DNA of 64,000 nt from Litoribacter populi. GTDB lineage: Bacteria; Bacteroidota; Bacteroidia; Cytophagales; Cyclobacteriaceae. The translations under genes and the position numbers were made by a program. This document shows, one piece after another, positions 53,106 to 60,718 of this stretch. Under the pieces are notes generated by a model. That model was not told where the DNA came from. It searched no databases and was given only the letters and a program-made list of their open reading frames with translations. The stretch covers positions 1,786,393-1,850,392 of the forward strand of contig NZ_VMKN01000001.1 of the NCBI RefSeq assembly GCF_007483685.1. The letters are read 5' to 3'. Within the stretch, counting starts at the first letter, position 1, and every line of letters begins with the position of its first letter.

Positions 53106-53852
53106 TTATGCTGAACGACGGTATTTCTTCGGCTTAAAAATACTTTTGACTTTCATATGTATCACTCCTAACACTGCCTCTTTAAAGATGTTTTTAGACA
53201 TTTTGGAGGTTCCTTTGGTGCGGTCTGTGAAGATAATGGGGATTTCAACTATTTTGAAACCCAATTTCCACGCGGTGAATTTCATCTCAATCTGGAAGGC
53301 ATAACCGATAAATTTGATTTTATCAAGGTGAATTGCTTCCAAGACCTTTCTATGATAGCATTTAAAACCTGCAGTGGTATCTTTTATGGGGAGGCCAGTG
53401 ATAAACTGAACATATTTGGAGGCGAAAAAGGACATGAGCACCCTTCCCATAGGCCAGTTGACTACGTTTACGCCCGTGATATATCGAGAACCGATGGCCA
53501 TGTCAAATCCATCTTTTATGCAAGCATTGTAAAGCTTGACTAAGTCATCTGGATTATGGGAAAAATCAGCATCCATTTCGAAAATATAATCATAGCCGTT
53601 TTTAAGGGCAAACTTGAATCCCTCTATATAAGCGGTGCCCAAACCCAGTTTCTGCCCTCTGTTGATGAGGAAAAGTTGGTCCTTGTGATTTTCCTGTAAT
53701 TTGGCTACTTCTGCTGCCGTGCCATCTGGACTGCCGTCATCAATTATTAAAACATGGAATTTCCCAGGCAAACTCATCACCTTTTCAATAAGGTCATGGA
53801 TGTTTTCCATTTCATTATAAGTTGGAATAATTACGAGCTTGCTATCTGCCAT
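53106..53852 (-). CDS. Polyprenol-phosphate mannosyltransferase-like glycosyltransferase (GT2)
   Basis: A 248-residue cytosolic or membrane-associated glycosyltransferase of the Dpm1 type, transferring sugar from GDP-mannose (or similar) to polyprenyl phosphate. Motifs: IPTYNEMENI, IIDDGSPDGT, EMDADFSHNPDDL (the DxD metal site), GSRYITG and TAGFKCYHRKVLE. No C-terminal membrane domain is fused. It is convergent with the permease gene, 9 bp apart. Confidence 0.93.
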   Translation of the reverse strand: MADSKLVIIPTYNEMENIHDLIEKVMSLPGKFHVLIIDDGSPDGTAAEVAKLQENHKDQLFLINRGQKLGLGTAYIEGFKFALKNGYDYIFEMDADFSHNPDDLVKLYNACIKDGFDMAIGSRYITGVNVVNWPMGRVLMSFFASKYVQFITGLPIKDTTAGFKCYHRKVLEAIHLDKIKFIGYAFQIEMKFTAWKLGFKIVEIPIIFTDRTKGTSKMSKNIFKEAVLGVIHMKVKSIFKPKKYRRSA

Positions 53853-53948
53853 TTCTGATAATAAAAGATCAAATTTATAACTATATGATAATTTAACCGT
53901 TTTTTACGGAAAAAAATACCAAATTTAACCCTTCAAACTTATCAAGAC

Positions 53949-54839
53949 ATGACGGGGAAAATAGGTGTGGTGACTTGCGAGTCACTTGGAGATTATAACA
54001 ATAATGCAGAAAGTGAAGACTCTATTCTTTCGGAACTACTTACTGCCGAAGGTTTTGACTTCAAATTTGAAGTTTGGTCTGACAGGGCTGTAGATTGGTC
54101 ACAGTATACCCACTTGGTAGTCAAATCCCCTTGGGATTATTTTGACCGTTATGTGGAATTCACCACTTGGTGCCAGACCATAATTGAATCAGGGATTCCC
54201 GTTTTCAATAATTTGAAAACCATTCTATGGAATTCTGATAAAAAATACTTGCAGGAAATTCAGGAAAAAGGCCACAAGATCATTCCAACTCATTTCCTGC
54301 AGAAAAATCAGCCAATATATTTGGAAGATGTGTTTGTTGAGTTTTCAACTGATGACCTAATATTCAAGCCTACAATAAGTGGGGGAGCAAAAAATACCAT
54401 TAAACTCCATAAAGGGGAAACTGATGCCATTAGCTCCAACCTAGAAGAGTTAGTGAAAAATGAGGACTTCTTACTTCAGCCTTTTATACCGGAAATTGTT
54501 GCTGAAGGTGAGTATAGCCTAATATTTTTCAATAATAAATTCTCTCACGCTGTTCTGAAAAGTCCTAAGGATGGTGATTTTAGGGTTCAGCATTTCTTTG
54601 GCGGCAAAATCACTAGCATACAACCTTGTCCATCGCTTATGAGAAACGCTGAGCTGATAATCCAAGATTTTGCCCAAGATTGCCTTTACGCTAGGGTAGA
54701 TGGTGTAATGATTGAAGGAGTTTTCTATCTGATGGAGCTGGAGTTAATTGAACCTTATTTGTTCCTTTTTACACATCCGGAGGCTAAGGCCAACTATATT
54801 ATGGCTTTGAAAGAAAAACTAACTATTGGCAGTATTTAG
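53949..54839 (+). CDS. ATP-grasp family protein
   Basis: A 296-residue enzyme of the ATP-grasp fold (RimK/DcsG-like), which joins a carboxylate to an amine using ATP through an acyl-phosphate. Seen: VVKSPWDYFDRY near residue 55, LIFKPTISGGAKNTI (ATP-binding loop), EGEYSLIFFNNKFSHAVLK (strand with metal-contacting acids) and the final metal and substrate region ARVDGVMIEGVFYLMELELIEPYLF. Such proteins in Bacteroidota are rarely characterised; substrate is unknown. It overlaps the convergent TPR gene by 17 bp at the 3' end. Confidence 0.85.
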   Translation: MTGKIGVVTCESLGDYNNNAESEDSILSELLTAEGFDFKFEVWSDRAVDWSQYTHLVVKSPWDYFDRYVEFTTWCQTIIESGIPVFNNLKTILWNSDKKYLQEIQEKGHKIIPTHFLQKNQPIYLEDVFVEFSTDDLIFKPTISGGAKNTIKLHKGETDAISSNLEELVKNEDFLLQPFIPEIVAEGEYSLIFFNNKFSHAVLKSPKDGDFRVQHFFGGKITSIQPCPSLMRNAELIIQDFAQDCLYARVDGVMIEGVFYLMELELIEPYLFLFTHPEAKANYIMALKEKLTIGSI

Positions 54840-55617
54840 CCAAGTTTTCTAAAGCATATTTACTCCCGTTCTTAGCAGCCAAATTAAGATCGGAACATGC
54901 CTTATTTGGGTTTTTTTTGGTAAGGCAAACTCCTCTGCGTGCCATTGCTTCATAGTGCTTGGGGTTTTTCTCAAGCACTTTGTCAAAATCCTCAATTGCC
55001 CATTCCCTCATCCCAATAGTCATGTAAGCGAATCCCCTGTTATAAAGGCCTTGTAGACTTTCAGGTTCCAATGTCACGTACATGTTAAAAGCACCGGCCG
55101 TACCGGCAGGGTCACCCAGTTTTCCTCTAGCAATGCCCTGGTAATAATATACCATCGGTTCTTTAGGCCTTAGCTCTTTGGCTAGTTCTAAAAATTCTTC
55201 AGCAGATTTATAGTTTTCATTGACTATCATGGCTCTTCCAAGTAAAAAAAGTATCTCAAAATCTTCTGAATCATGGTAGGATGCTATCAGGAGATGCTTT
55301 TCAGCTGTTTTGTAATCTTTTAATTTGAAGGCCAGGCTTCCTAGTCCTGCGTGTGCTTGTGCGTAGGTAGGCTTTAGCCTGATGATGGTCTTGTAATCCT
55401 TAGCAGAACTTTCGTAATCCCCCAATTCTTCATAAGCCCTTGCTCTTAAATGAAGTGCTTTGAGGTCTGTTATGTTGAAGAAAAGGGTTTTATTGAGGCT
55501 GGAAACGGCTTTCTCATAATTACCACTCTGATAGTAGGCTTCACCGCTTTCAAATGTACTGCTGCAGGAGAAAAGTCCAAGGACAAAAATGTAAATGATA
55601 AAATTGGGGTGTTTCAT
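54823..55617 (-). CDS. TPR-repeat lipoprotein
   Basis: A 264-residue lipoprotein (signal MKHPNFIIYIFVLGLFSC) with about six tetratricopeptide repeats, for example ALHLRARAYEELGDYESSAKDYKTIIRLKP, AHAGLGSLAFKLKDYKTAEKHLLIA and ALYNRGFAYMTIGMREWAIEDFDKVLEKNP-like units, giving a protein-binding solenoid. Lies downstream of the his genes on the same strand, but a terminator intervenes. Confidence 0.88.
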   Translation of the reverse strand: MKHPNFIIYIFVLGLFSCSSTFESGEAYYQSGNYEKAVSSLNKTLFFNITDLKALHLRARAYEELGDYESSAKDYKTIIRLKPTYAQAHAGLGSLAFKLKDYKTAEKHLLIASYHDSEDFEILFLLGRAMIVNENYKSAEEFLELAKELRPKEPMVYYYQGIARGKLGDPAGTAGAFNMYVTLEPESLQGLYNRGFAYMTIGMREWAIEDFDKVLEKNPKHYEAMARRGVCLTKKNPNKACSDLNLAAKNGSKYALENLAKYCQ

Positions 55618-55672
55618 GGCTGTGGTTTTACCCGAAACTAATGAATAAGTTTTTAAATTAAAAACCTAACCT

Positions 55673-55711
55673 TAAAAAATATTCCTGGGGCCTAACAAAA
55701 TAGACCCCAGA
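55673..55711 (-). terminator. Terminator after hisB
   Basis: On the minus strand a 10-bp stem with a G-U pair (CTGGGGTCTA / TAGGCCCCAG, 55685-55710), 6-nt loop and T6 after a short A/T spacer. It ends the his transcript here, with no hisH, A, F or I following. Confidence 0.82.
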
Positions 55712-55715
55712 AGTA

Positions 55716-56810
55716 TTATAAAACGCCTTTGGTACTAGGCAATTGATCTTTGCTTTTAGGATCGTACGCAACAGCCATTTTAATCGCACGGGCCAATCCC
55801 TTAAAGATTGCTTCGATTTTATGGTGCTCGTTTTGACCCTCAGCCTTGATGTTAAGATTGCATTTGGCAGTGTCGCTGAATGATTTGAAGAAGTGAAAAA
55901 ACATTTCAGTAGGCATGTCCCCAATTTTTTCTCTCTTAAATTCAGCATCCCACACCGTCCATGGCCTGCCCCCAAAATCAATCGCCACCTGAGCCAACAC
56001 GTCGTCCATTGGAAGGAGAAAACCATAACGGTATATGCCTTTTTTGTCTCCTAAAGCCTTCAAGTAAGCTTCACCCAAAGCTAAAGCAGTGTCTTCAATA
56101 GTGTGGTGCTCATCTATGTGCAGATCGCCCTTTACTTGAATAGAAAGGTCTGTTCCACCATGTCTGCCCAGTTGCTCGAGCATGTGATCAAAGAATGGCA
56201 ATCCGGTATCAATACTGCATTTGCCGCTACCATCTAGGTTGACCTCAATTTGGATTTCCGTTTCTGAAGTCTTTCTCTGGACAGAAGCTTTTCTAGCTGG
56301 GTTTTTCAAAAATTCATGAATTTCCTCCCATGATTTTGTGCAAAAAGTGGCAGCTTCATGGGGCTCCCCGATAAAAATGGATTTTGCTCCCAAGTTTTCG
56401 GCAAGCTTCACATCCGACAACCTGTCACCAATTACATAGCTGTTTTCCAGGTCATAATTCCCGTTCAGGAAATGTTGTAGCAAACCTATTCCTGGTTTGC
56501 GAGTTGGAAGATTTTCGTGCTCAAAAGATTTGTCGATATGGATTTCCCTAAAAGCTATGCCTTCTTGCTCCAATATCCTCAACATTTTGTTTTGGGCGGG
56601 CCAGAATGTTTCCTCGGGAAAAGAAGATGTACCCAAACCGTCCTGATTAGTAATCATGATCAATTCATAATCCGTATCATCAACAATTTTTTTAAGGTTG
56701 GAAATGACCCCTGGATAAAATTCAAGCAGTTCCAAGCTATCTATTTGAAAGGTAACCGGCGGCTCGAGGATGATGGTGCCGTCACGGTCTATAAACAATA
56801 CTTTTTTCAT
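55716..56810 (-). CDS. hisB: Bifunctional histidinol-phosphatase / imidazoleglycerol-phosphate dehydratase
   Basis: A 364-residue enzyme catalysing two steps of histidine synthesis. N-terminal HAD phosphatase: DRDGTI (Asp8, Asp10), [11 protein letters not shown], and the zinc-binding loop region with [13 protein letters not shown], to about residue 165. C-terminal dehydratase: [49 protein letters not shown] and the late [19 protein letters not shown] block. It overlaps hisC by 4 bp; gene order hisG-D-C-B indicates one operon. Confidence 0.97.
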   Translation of the reverse strand: MKKVLFIDRDGTIILEPPVTFQIDSLELLEFYPGVISNLKKIVDDTDYELIMITNQDGLGTSSFPEETFWPAQNKMLRILEQEGIAFREIHIDKSFEHENLPTRKPGIGLLQHFLNGNYDLENSYVIGDRLSDVKLAENLGAKSIFIGEPHEAATFCTKSWEEIHEFLKNPARKASVQRKTSETEIQIEVNLDGSGKCSIDTGLPFFDHMLEQLGRHGGTDLSIQVKGDLHIDEHHTIEDTALALGEAYLKALGDKKGIYRYGFLLPMDDVLAQVAIDFGGRPWTVWDAEFKREKIGDMPTEMFFHFFKSFSDTAKCNLNIKAEGQNEHHKIEAIFKGLARAIKMAVAYDPKSKDQLPSTKGVL

Positions 56811-57871
56811 TTTACGGTTTGTTTAAAATATGCCCCGAATGCATTCAAGAACACCTCATTTTCTTCTGGGGTGCCTACAGAGATACGCAAGCAGTCCTCA
56901 CAAAGGGCCACTTTGCTGCGGTCACGGATGATGATTTTCTCTTCAATCAAATAATGGTAAATCTCTCGGGCCTCTTTGACCTTGATTAAGACAAAGTTTG
57001 CATCGGATGGATAGACTTTGCTAACCTCTGCCATCCCTTCTAATTTTTTCACCAAATCCTTTTTCCCTTCCATAATCTTGCCGACCATTCCGTGGACAGC
57101 ATTGGGCTGGGACAGGGCTTTAAGTACTTTTTCTTGGGTGAGGCCCGAAATGTTATAAGGAGGCTTGATAAGGTTGAGAATAGCGATGATTTCTGCGGAT
57201 GAAAAAGCCATCCCAATACGCAAGGATGCCAATCCCCATGCTTTTGAAAAGGTTTGAATGATGACCAAATTGGGATATTTTCCTAATTCAGATATCATGC
57301 TGACCTCTGGAGCAAAATCAATATATGCCTCATCCACTACTACTATTCCGTCAAAATTTTCCAAGATCTGAACTATGGAATTTTTGTCCATCAAGTTGCC
57401 AGTGGGGTTATTGGGACTGCAGATGAAGATAACCTTGGTGTAATTATCCACCATCGCCAAGATTTGTTTCGGCTTCAACTGAAAATCTTCGCTCAATTCC
57501 ACCCTTTTAATTGCTACGTCATTTATAGCTGCGCTTACCTCATACATACCATAAGTAGGAGGGAGGATGATGATGTTGTCTTTACCAGGGTTGCAAAACG
57601 CTCTCAGCAATAAGTCTATAGCTTCATCGCTACCATTTCCCAAGAAGATTTGATTTTGGTTTACGCTTTTTATCTCAGCAAGCTTTTCTTTAATCTCATT
57701 CTGATATGGATCAGGATATCTATTGAAACTACCCGGTGCAGTGGATCCAAATGGGTTTTCATTGGCGTCAAGAAAAACTCCCTCCGTTCCTGCATATTCA
57801 TCCCTTGCTGAGCTATAGGGTTTAAGACCTGCAATGTGTGGTCTTAACATTTTTTGAAGTTCAAAACTCAT
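56807..57871 (-). CDS. hisC: Histidinol-phosphate aminotransferase
   Basis: A 354-residue PLP enzyme (fold type I) converting imidazole acetol phosphate and glutamate to histidinol phosphate. Seen: [48 protein letters not shown] and the PLP-lysine block [14 protein letters not shown]; the C-terminal [19 protein letters not shown] closes the family pattern. It overlaps hisD (ATGA, 4 bp) and hisB (4 bp). Confidence 0.97.
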   Translation of the reverse strand: MSFELQKMLRPHIAGLKPYSSARDEYAGTEGVFLDANENPFGSTAPGSFNRYPDPYQNEIKEKLAEIKSVNQNQIFLGNGSDEAIDLLLRAFCNPGKDNIIILPPTYGMYEVSAAINDVAIKRVELSEDFQLKPKQILAMVDNYTKVIFICSPNNPTGNLMDKNSIVQILENFDGIVVVDEAYIDFAPEVSMISELGKYPNLVIIQTFSKAWGLASLRIGMAFSSAEIIAILNLIKPPYNISGLTQEKVLKALSQPNAVHGMVGKIMEGKKDLVKKLEGMAEVSKVYPSDANFVLIKVKEAREIYHYLIEEKIIIRDRSKVALCEDCLRISVGTPEENEVFLNAFGAYFKQTVK

Positions 57872-59163
57872 GATTGCTCACCGTTTAAATATTGCAGACG
57901 GAGGGTTACCGCATTTTTATGAGCTTCCAAAAGCTCAGCTCCAGCCATTACTTCTATAGTTGGTCCTAGGTTTTTAATGCCTTCCTCGCTAAGTTTCTGA
58001 TAAGTTATTTTCTTCACAAAACTATCAAGAGATACCCCACTGTAATTCTTGGCGTAGCCGTAAGTGGGTAGCGTATGGTTGGTGCCTGAAGCATAATCAC
58101 CGGCCGACTCAGGAGTGAAGTTCCCAATAAATACTGACCCAGCATTTCTAACCTTATAGGCTACTTCGTCACTGTTTTCTACCACCAAAATCAAGTGCTC
58201 TGGAGCGTATTCGTTGATTAGTTCGAGTGCCTTGTCTGGATTAGGCATCACCACGGCAACGGAATTCTCAAGCGCTTTTTCGGCAATGGCTTTTCTTGGA
58301 AGTTTCTCAAGCTGTTTGTCCACTTCCATAATGGCTGCCTTAGCTACTTTTTCACTGTTTGCTACCAGGATGACCTGGGAGTCAACCCCGTGTTCGGCCT
58401 GGGAAAGCAGATCTGCAGCCACAAAAGCAGGAACTGCCGTTTCATCCGCATACACCAACACTTCTGAGGGACCTGCAGGAAGATCTATTGCCACTCCTTT
58501 TTTGGTTGCCAGTTGTTTGGCTGCGGTTACATATTGATTGCCTGGGCCAAAAATCTTATCCACCTGGGGTACTGATTCTGTGCCGAAGGTCATGGCTGCA
58601 ATGGCTTGAGCACCACCTGCTTTTACTATTTTATCAATGCCAATCAGGTCGGCAGTGTACAGGATCGCTGGGTGTATTTGGCCTTCCTTGTTTGGTGGAG
58701 TACACAGGACAATTTCTTCACAACCTGCAATGTTGGCTGGAACGCCAAGCATCAACACTGTTGAAAACAAAGGTGCTGTTCCTCCAGGTACATATAACCC
58801 AACCCGCTGAATAGGTACGCTCCTCCGCATACAGGAGACACCTTCCATGATTTCCATTTTCAGGTCGGGTGTCTGTTGGGCCTCGTGAAATTTCTTAATG
58901 TTTTCGAGGGCTAGCTGAATGGCTTGCTTCAGCTCAGTCGAAACATTCTCCTTTGCCTCTACGATCTCCTGTCGGCTGACCAACAATTCTGTGATTTCTA
59001 CATGATCATATTCGAAAGCAAACTTCTGAAGGGCCTTGTCGCCTTGACGTTTTACTTTTCGCATGATGGGCTTGACCAGTTTCTGTATTTCTTTAGTCTT
59101 AAATACAGGCCTTGCGATTTCTTTTTTCCAATCCTTTTTGGAAGGGTTGTTCAATATTTTCAT
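57868..59163 (-). CDS. hisD: Histidinol dehydrogenase
   Basis: A 431-residue zinc- and NAD-dependent enzyme for the last two oxidation steps of histidine synthesis. Motifs: RRSVPIQRVGLYVPGGTAPLFSTVLMLGVPA, KAGGAQAIAAMTFGTESVPQVDKIFGPGNQYVTAAKQ (NAD and zinc site), DLPAGPSEVLVYADE, SQAEHG, and the later NEYAPEHLIL and ASGTNHTLPTYGYAKNYSG. Full length, no anomaly. Preceded by hisG at 7 bp. Confidence 0.98.
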   Translation of the reverse strand: MKILNNPSKKDWKKEIARPVFKTKEIQKLVKPIMRKVKRQGDKALQKFAFEYDHVEITELLVSRQEIVEAKENVSTELKQAIQLALENIKKFHEAQQTPDLKMEIMEGVSCMRRSVPIQRVGLYVPGGTAPLFSTVLMLGVPANIAGCEEIVLCTPPNKEGQIHPAILYTADLIGIDKIVKAGGAQAIAAMTFGTESVPQVDKIFGPGNQYVTAAKQLATKKGVAIDLPAGPSEVLVYADETAVPAFVAADLLSQAEHGVDSQVILVANSEKVAKAAIMEVDKQLEKLPRKAIAEKALENSVAVVMPNPDKALELINEYAPEHLILVVENSDEVAYKVRNAGSVFIGNFTPESAGDYASGTNHTLPTYGYAKNYSGVSLDSFVKKITYQKLSEEGIKNLGPTIEVMAGAELLEAHKNAVTLRLQYLNGEQS

Positions 59164-59170
59164 CTTCGTG

Positions 59171-60031
59171 TTATATTACCATTTTTTCAATCGGTACTAC
59201 CAAAATTCCCTGTGCACCGGCATCCTTCAATTCCTCAATTACTTCCCAGAATTGATCCTCCGGAATCACGGAGTGAACTGATGACCAACCCTCTTCGGCC
59301 AAGGGCAGAATGGTTGGGCTTTTCATTCCAGGTATCAAACTCGTAATCTTTTCTAGGGCACCATTCGGGGCATTGAGGAGCACATATCGGTTGCTTTTAC
59401 CCGTTTGCACAGCATTGATACGGAAAAGTAATTTGTCAATAATTGCCTGTTTTTCGCCGTTCAGTCCCTTGTGGCTGATCAACACGGCTTCGGAGTTGAA
59501 GATTTTCTCCACTTCCTTTAGACCATTCATCATCAGGGTAGAACCCGAGCTTACAATATCACAAATTCCTTCAGCCAAACCAATACTCGGAGCAATTTCT
59601 ACCGAACCGGATATTTCATGGATTTCTGCCTGAATGTTGTTTTCAGCAAGGTAGTTTTCCAAAATACGGGGGTAGGAAGTTGCTATGTTTTTTCCGTTGA
59701 AATATTCCAGACCGGAATACTCTTGGCCTTTTGGGATTGCAAGGGAAAGGCGACACTTTGAAAATCCCAACTTATGAAGGGTTACAACTTCTTTGTTTTT
59801 TTCAACCAGTTCATTCTCTCCCACAATTCCAATATCGGCTACCCCGTCGGCTACATAGCCAGGAATATCGTCATCACGCAGGAACAAAAACTCGATGGGG
59901 AAATTGGAGGAAGGGGACTTAAGCTTCCCTCCGCCATTGTAAAATTTGATCCCACATTCTTTTAGCAAGGCTAGGGAATCTTCACTTAATCTACCGCTTT
60001 TCTGAACGGCAATACGGATAATATTTTCCAT
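59171..60031 (-). CDS. hisG: ATP phosphoribosyltransferase, long form
   Basis: First committed enzyme of histidine synthesis, condensing ATP with PRPP. The 286-residue length and a C-terminal ACT-like domain (YVLLNAPNGALEKITSLIPGMKSPTILPLAEEGW) mark the long, histidine-feedback-inhibited form, which needs no HisZ. Seen: IAVQKSGRLSEDSLALLKECG, DDIPGYVADGVADIGIVGENELVE, EGICDIVSSGSTLMMNGL (PRPP loop). ATG at 60031 is chosen, as the extended frame to 60097 adds unrelated residues. About 115 nt upstream lies a His-rich leader reading frame, so expression is probably attenuated as well as feedback-controlled. Confidence 0.97.
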   Translation of the reverse strand: MENIIRIAVQKSGRLSEDSLALLKECGIKFYNGGGKLKSPSSNFPIEFLFLRDDDIPGYVADGVADIGIVGENELVEKNKEVVTLHKLGFSKCRLSLAIPKGQEYSGLEYFNGKNIATSYPRILENYLAENNIQAEIHEISGSVEIAPSIGLAEGICDIVSSGSTLMMNGLKEVEKIFNSEAVLISHKGLNGEKQAIIDKLLFRINAVQTGKSNRYVLLNAPNGALEKITSLIPGMKSPTILPLAEEGWSSVHSVIPEDQFWEVIEELKDAGAQGILVVPIEKMVI

Positions 60032-60147
60032 GATGGATTGGATAAGTTCAATTGTGAAATTGGAGATGGTGGTCTTTCTGAAAAGACACAGGGACAAAAG
60101 CTTAGCTTAAGCCCACAATGGGGGCGATATGTAAATAATATTCCTCT
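60032..60147 (-). promoter_or_regulatory. Putative his attenuator region between leader peptide and hisG
   Basis: Hairpins in transcript order: ATTCCTCT / AGAGGAAT around the leader stop (60140-60158); GCCC / GGGC (60111-60125); GCTTA / TAAGC followed by TTTT (60096-60112); GTCTTT / AAAGAC (60072-60087). The second and third share bases and cannot form together, as expected of antiterminator and terminator. The terminator-like stem is short (5 bp), so the mechanism is inferred, not certain. Confidence 0.5.
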
Positions 60148-60231
60148 TTAAGAGGAATGATGGAAATGATGAACAGAGGCAGACGCCACTGAAAAAGTGC
60201 AAGTATAGATATGTTGCTTAGGGTTGTTCAT
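60148..60231 (-). CDS. hisL: Putative his operon leader peptide (HisL), 27 residues
   Basis: A short reading frame not found by ordinary gene calling. It starts ATG AAC AAC, encodes 27 residues and contains five histidines; four of the last seven residues are His, as CAT CAT TTC CAT CAT (60157-60171), two codons before TAA. Stalled ribosomes at scarce His-tRNA would sit on the following hairpin, the classical leader-peptide logic. The promoter -7 box ends 6 nt before the ATG, so this is the first thing translated from the his transcript. What it is not: no signal peptide, no domain. Conservation in relatives would be decisive. Confidence 0.7.
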   Translation of the reverse strand: MNNPKQHIYTCTFSVASASVHHFHHSS

Positions 60232-60237
60232 CTGGAC

Positions 60238-60267
60238 CAAAATTAAGTAGCTTATTTGGATTTACAA
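60238..60267 (-). promoter_or_regulatory. Promoter of the hisL-hisGDCB transcript
   Basis: On the minus strand TTG (60265-60267), a 19-bp spacer, then TAATTTTG (60238-60245), an exact match to TTG-N19-TAnnTTTG. The leader ATG begins 6 nt further, implying an mRNA with almost no untranslated 5' end. Confidence 0.72.
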
Positions 60268-60661
60268 AACTTTTTAAAGCTTACTCTTCAATAATGTATT
60301 CAAAGCTATATTGTTTTGAAATGTAGACCGATATTTTGGGGATATGTGCCCTGTTTTTATTTAAAAATAAATTGAAATTATCAAAGTGAGGATTTAGAAC
60401 CCTTTTTGGAGGTCCCAAGAAGATCTCATTTTGCACTCACAAACCGATTTTTGTACTGTCAGTAAGGTGACTAAATTATGGTTTTCTAATTTTTAAAAAA
60501 AAAACCGATTAAATATAAATATTACCGCTCATACCTTAAAATAAGTTGAAAAATAACTATTCTAAGATTAAATATATTTATTTCAATTTTTAAGGATCTG
60601 TAATTGTACAAAATACAAAATGTTGTAAATAGTTGATTAGGAAAATGTAAAATGTTAAAAT
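60268..60661. other. AT-rich intergenic spacer between the his and sus promoters
   Basis: No credible gene or RNA recognised. It contains several poly-A/T tracts and two copies of a CCGATT word (near 60450 and 60507). Confidence 0.5.
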
Positions 60662-60692
60662 TTGAAAAATGCAATAAATAATTTTACTTTAT
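60662..60692 (+). promoter_or_regulatory. Candidate promoter of the susC gene
   Basis: TTG (60662-60664), 20-bp spacer, TACTTTAT (60685-60692), one mismatch from TAnnTTTG. 26 nt of leader precede the susC ATG. Confidence 0.45.
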
Positions 60693-60718
60693 ATTATAAC
60701 TAAACTATAAACAACCTT

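Noticed and set aside
60072-60087. GTCTTT/AAAGAC hairpin as the his terminator
   Set aside because: It is not followed by a T run, so it does not look like a rho-independent terminator; kept only as part of the leader structure.
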